From Azoarcus sp. (lineage in GTDB: Bacteria > Pseudomonadota > Gammaproteobacteria > Burkholderiales > Rhodocyclaceae): DNA of 8,432 nucleotides. Each line of letters starts with the position of its first letter. Position 1 is the stretch's first letter. The DNA is taken from the NCBI GenBank assembly GCA_031259795.1, contig JAIRLA010000262.1, forward strand, positions 1 through 8,432, read 5' to 3'. The notes under the pieces are model-generated. The model saw only the letters and a list, made by a program, of their open reading frames with translations, made no database searches and had not been told where the DNA came from. This document shows positions 5,944-8,432 of this stretch, one piece after another. The position numbers and the translations under genes were made by a program.

Positions 5944-7197
5944 ATGAACGTTTTCCTTTGCGGCGCGGACGGCTTCCTCGGGCGCGCCATCCAGCGGACG
6001 CTCGCCGCCGCCGGGCATCACGTGACGCGCGGCGTGCGCCGCCCGCGCCTGCCCGGCGACATCGCCATCGACTATCGGCGCGACCTCGCGCCGGAAGACT
6101 GGCTTCCCCGGCTCGAAGGAATGGACGCCGTCATCAACGCCGTCGGCATCCTGCGCGAGCAGCGGGCGGACGATTTCGCGCGCATCCACCATCGCGCCCC
6201 GGCGGCGTTGTTTCGCGCCGCCGCCATGGCGGGCGTCGGGAAAACCGTGCAAATCTCCGCCCTCGGCGCGCCCGCGGCCCTGCCTTATCTCGCCAGCAAA
6301 TACGCGGCGGACGCCGCCCTGCTGGAAACCCTGCCCGAAAACGCCACCGTCCTGCGCCCCGCGCTCGTCTTCGGGCAGGAGGGCGTTTCGACGCGCTTCT
6401 TCATGGCGCTGGCCAGCTTGCCCATTCTCTGCGTTCCGCGCGGCGCGGGCGAATTGCGTCCCGTACATGTGGACGACGTGGCGGCGACCGTGGCGGCCTG
6501 CCTCGCGGCCCCCGCCGCCGCCAGCCGCGTGCTCCGCCTCCCCGGCCCCCGCGCCCTGGGCTACGCGGAATGGATGGAGACTTACCGCGCCCTGATGAAG
6601 CTGCCGCCCGCGCCGCACTTGCCGGTTCCGGGCTTCTTCATGGCGGCGGCGGCGCGTTGCGCCGGGATGTTCCGCGCTTCGCTCCTGAGCCGCGACACCT
6701 GGGCCATGATGCGGCATGGCAATCGCGGCGATGCCGAAGAAGCGCCCCTCTTCCCCGGCCAGACCCTGCGCGATCCCGCCGCCTTCGCGCCGCCCGAAGA
6801 CGCCGGCCGCCTGCGCCTCGCCGCGCTCGCCGCCTGGCGGCGGCCCATGCTCGTCAGTGTGCTGGCGGCCATCTGGCTCCTGACAGCCCTCGCCAGTGTC
6901 GCGCTCCATCCCGTCGCGGAAAGCCTGGCGCTCCTGCGCCCGTTCGGCCTCGCGGGCGCCGCCGCCGCCACGACGCTCGCCCTCGCCGCGGCGCTCGACG
7001 CACTCATGGGCGTCCTGACCCTCTGCCGCCCCGGACGAAAACTCTGGCTTTTCCAACTCGCCCTCGTCGCCGCCTACACCCTGCTGATCTGCTGGCGCCT
7101 GCCGGAATTCCTCTTCCACCCCTTCGGCCCGGTACTCAAGAATCTGGCGGTCGCGGCCATCATCATCCAGCTATACGCCGAGGAGACCGCATCATGA
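5944..7197 (+). CDS. SDR/NDUFA9-like NAD-binding protein fused to a DoxX-like membrane domain
   Basis: The 417-residue protein has two parts. Residues 1-290 are an atypical short-chain dehydrogenase/epimerase fold. They show the nucleotide-binding CGADGFLG at 6-13 (GxxGxxG), NAVGILRE at 65-72 as in NDUFA9-like proteins, a YLASK candidate catalytic pair at Tyr115 and Lys119, and VLRPALVFG at 136-144. Residues 300-411 hold four membrane spans (about 302-322, 334-360, 366-386, 397-411) in the pattern of DoxX-like domains. It is probably an inner-membrane protein with the NAD(P) domain in the cytoplasm. ATG 5944 has a good GGAGG at 5933-5937, and an in-frame GTG or ATG further upstream would overlap the preceding gene. 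The stop overlaps the next start (ATGA). The substrate is unknown, and the combination suggests electron transfer or sugar/quinone reduction at the membrane. Confidence 0.88.
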   Translation: MNVFLCGADGFLGRAIQRTLAAAGHHVTRGVRRPRLPGDIAIDYRRDLAPEDWLPRLEGMDAVINAVGILREQRADDFARIHHRAPAALFRAAAMAGVGKTVQISALGAPAALPYLASKYAADAALLETLPENATVLRPALVFGQEGVSTRFFMALASLPILCVPRGAGELRPVHVDDVAATVAACLAAPAAASRVLRLPGPRALGYAEWMETYRALMKLPPAPHLPVPGFFMAAAARCAGMFRASLLSRDTWAMMRHGNRGDAEEAPLFPGQTLRDPAAFAPPEDAGRLRLAALAAWRRPMLVSVLAAIWLLTALASVALHPVAESLALLRPFGLAGAAAATTLALAAALDALMGVLTLCRPGRKLWLFQLALVAAYTLLICWRLPEFLFHPFGPVLKNLAVAAIIIQLYAEETAS

Positions 7198-7661
7198 ATA
7201 CCTACCTGATCGTCAAATGGCTGCATATCGTCTCGTCCGTCCTCATGGTCGGCACCGGCTTCGGCACGGCGTTCTACCTCTTTTTCGTCAACCGCGCGAA
7301 AAGCGTGGAAGCCATCGCCGTGGTGAGCCGCCTCGTCGTGCGCGCCGACACCTGGTTTACCACGCCCGCCGTCATCTTCCAGCCGCTCTCCGGCTTGTGG
7401 CTGATGCATCAGGGCGGCTGGTCGCTTACCACCGGCTGGGTGCTCGCCTCGCTCGCGCTCTTTTTCCTCGCCGGCGCTTGCTGGCTGCCCGTGGTCTGGC
7501 TGCAACTCAAACTGCGCGACATGGCGCAGGCCGCCCGCGCCGAAGGCGGCGAGTTGCCGCCCCGCTACTGGCGCTTCGCGCGCCGCTGGGAATGGCTCGG
7601 CTATCCGGCATTCACGGCGGTAACGGTCATCTTTTTCCTGATGGTCAACAAGCCGTCCTGA
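7194..7661 (+). CDS. DUF2269-family integral membrane protein
   Basis: The 155-residue protein has four predicted membrane helices (about 6-31, 54-72, 81-106, 134-152) and short loops, the layout of the DUF2269 family. WLHIVSSVLMVGTGFG at 9-24 is the characteristic first helix, with an intramembrane His11. His72 lies at the end of helix two. Conserved His in such small four-helix proteins can bind haem or metal, but nothing here proves it. The start overlaps the SDR-DoxX stop by four bases (ATGA) and has GAGGAG at 7180-7185, so the two are translationally coupled. It probably works with that protein in the inner membrane. The function is unknown. Confidence 0.87.
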   Translation: MNTYLIVKWLHIVSSVLMVGTGFGTAFYLFFVNRAKSVEAIAVVSRLVVRADTWFTTPAVIFQPLSGLWLMHQGGWSLTTGWVLASLALFFLAGACWLPVVWLQLKLRDMAQAARAEGGELPPRYWRFARRWEWLGYPAFTAVTVIFFLMVNKPS

Positions 7662-7704
7662 AACGCGGGCTATCATCCCTCGCTCCACCCGAAGGAACCC
7701 GCCC

Positions 7705-8061
7705 ATGCCCGACACCCTGCCCGAACTGACCCGCGCCGTACTTGCCTTCCGGGACGAACGCGACTGGGCGCAATTCCACGGCCTCAAGCACCTGATCGTG
7801 TCGCTCTGCCTGGAAGCGGGCGAAGTACTGGAACTGACGCAATGGAAAAGCGATGCCGAAGTGGAAGCCCTGCCCCGCGACTCCGCCAGCCGCGAAGCGC
7901 TCGCCGACGAATGCGCCGACGTGCTCGCCTACCTGCTCCTCGCCGCCGACAAGGCCGGCATCGACCTTGCCGCGGCGCTGCGGCGCAAGCTCGACAAGAA
8001 CGCCCTCAAATATCCGGTGGAAAAAAGTCGCGGCCGGCGAGAGAAATACTCCCGGCTTTGA
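7705..8061 (+). CDS. MazG-like nucleotide pyrophosphohydrolase (RS21-C6/DCTPP1 type)
   Basis: This 118-residue all-alpha NTP pyrophosphohydrolase is predicted to hydrolyse (d)NTPs, perhaps modified dCTP, to the monophosphate and pyrophosphate as housekeeping. The magnesium-binding motif is intact: EAGEVLE with Glu37 and Glu40, and DECADVLAYLLL with Glu69 and Asp72. The N-terminal FRDERDWAQFHGLKHL (15-30) and C-terminal NALKYPVEKSRGRREKY (99-115) match the RS21-C6 subgroup. Length is normal for the single-domain form, unlike the double-domain MazG of about 260 residues. AAGGA at 7692-7696 supports the start. It lies 43 bases after the DUF2269 gene and may be read through from the operon or have its own promoter. 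The functional link to the membrane genes is not obvious. Confidence 0.93.
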   Translation: MPDTLPELTRAVLAFRDERDWAQFHGLKHLIVSLCLEAGEVLELTQWKSDAEVEALPRDSASREALADECADVLAYLLLAADKAGIDLAAALRRKLDKNALKYPVEKSRGRREKYSRL

Positions 8062-8072
8062 GCGCACAGGTA

Positions 8073-8114
8073 TCCATACACTCCGAACGCCGCTGAATAA
8101 AAAAGGGGAGAAGG
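8073..8114 (+). repeat. Fifth site of the dispersed repeat core module
   Basis: TCCATACACTCCGAACGCCG (8073-8092) followed by CTGAATAAAAAAGGGGAGAA matches the core module in its second form: CGCTG, then ATAAAAAAGGGGA. That form is seen on the minus strand at 390-371. It begins 12 bases after the mazG-like stop codon. Just downstream, GGCATT (8113-8118) and AATGCC (8126-8131) form a small hairpin, and CCGCC/GGCGG form another. These structures may act as the transcript end, but no T-run follows directly. Confidence 0.5.
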
Positions 8115-8349
8115 CATTCTCTCTCAATGCCGCCGCATTCTCCGGCGGGTTCGCACAGCCCTTTTTCGACTCCACGGCATTCAGGAGAAAATCGGGGACG
8201 GTTGCCACAGTCTGTGGCGGTACAGCGGCCGCATCAATCGGATCGACATGAAAAATCATTTTGACGCCAAAGAGTGGCATTTCGCGCTGCGGGACGGCAT
8301 CATGCCAACCGCACAGCGCCAAAGGCCATGAACGAACTTCGAGGCACAC
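8115..8349. other. Intergenic stretch without a supported gene
   Basis: A minus-strand frame is open across most of this stretch and contains a non-repetitive-looking segment (about 8283-8165, with FGVKMIFHVDP and VATVPDFLLNAVES). It has no recognisable homologue, runs on through the repeat and back into the mazG-like gene, and lacks a ribosome binding site. It may be the remnant of a lost gene. A plus-strand frame of 27 codons at 8248-8331 also exists but has no support. The ribosome binding site of the following gene is GAGG at 8341-8344. Confidence 0.35.
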
Positions 8350-8432
8350 ATGTTCCCTTCTTCTTTTCCCATCCGTTACGTCGAACCCGTCTATCGCCCG
8401 CCGAGCGAGGCCGCGTCGATGATCCTGCCCCT
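8350..8432 (+). CDS. Radical SAM protein, N-terminal fragment (runs off the window)
   Basis: Only 27 codons are present. The segment PIRYVEPVYRPPSEAASMIL is the characteristic N-terminus of a family of uncharacterised bacterial radical SAM proteins. In those proteins it leads directly into a TNGCSWNxCTFC-type segment with the CxxxCxxC iron-sulfur cluster motif. That motif would start just past the window edge and is not seen. GAGG at 8341-8344, five bases before the ATG, fixes the start. The reaction is unknown. Identification rests on recalled family sequence, so it is good but not certain. Confidence 0.75.
   Translation, partial: MFPSSFPIRYVEPVYRPPSEAASMILP

Noticed and set aside
5794..7119. 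Minus-strand open frame of 441 codons opposite the SDR-DoxX gene
   Set aside because: Composition is dominated by Gly, Arg, Glu and Ala with no domain. The plus strand encodes clear DCC and SDR-DoxX proteins there.
8248..8331. Small plus-strand frame of 27 codons
   Set aside because: No good ribosome binding site, no recognised family, and it overlaps the leader of the radical SAM gene.

Overview
The window is about 8.4 kb of GC-rich bacterial DNA with strong codon-position bias. It most likely comes from the chromosome of a betaproteobacterium, perhaps Rhodocyclales- or Nitrosomonadales-like. This placement is inferred from separate trpG and trpD genes, the style of the membrane and redox genes, and the GC content. 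It is not proven. No rRNA, tRNA or CRISPR array was seen.

Left part (1-2676): a gene-poor, repeat-rich stretch of about 650 bases is followed on the minus strand by trpG and trpD, two adjacent tryptophan-biosynthesis genes. The genes that usually flank them (trpE upstream, trpC downstream) are absent, and dispersed repeats lie on both sides instead.

Middle part (2677-4795): this is a scar of mobile DNA. It holds a decayed P4-type tyrosine integrase (plus strand, internal deletion, three frame changes). Next comes a membrane protein with acyl-carrier-like domains (minus strand) that seems cut off where it meets the integrase remnant. Last are the 3' half of a frameshifted IS5-family transposase and more copies of the same repeat modules. 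The repeats form one modular family. Six copies of the core module were found, one pair of them making a 141-bp element with 43-bp imperfect terminal inverted repeats.

Right part (4796-8432): this part is intact and ordinary in coding quality. A GbsR/MarR-type regulator is followed by a likely terminator. Then comes a tight operon: a DCC-family thiol-disulfide protein, an SDR-like NAD-binding protein fused to a DoxX-like membrane domain, and a DUF2269 membrane protein. The promoter regions of the regulator and of the operon carry nearly the same 20-base operator-like sequence (18 of 20 identical). This suggests the regulator controls both itself and the operon. A small MazG-like nucleotide pyrophosphohydrolase follows, then another repeat copy, then the first 27 codons of a radical SAM protein that runs off the end.

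The most interesting points are the predicted GbsR regulon around a membrane redox module, the modular repeat family, and the truncated membrane protein with a serine-less acyl-carrier-like domain.
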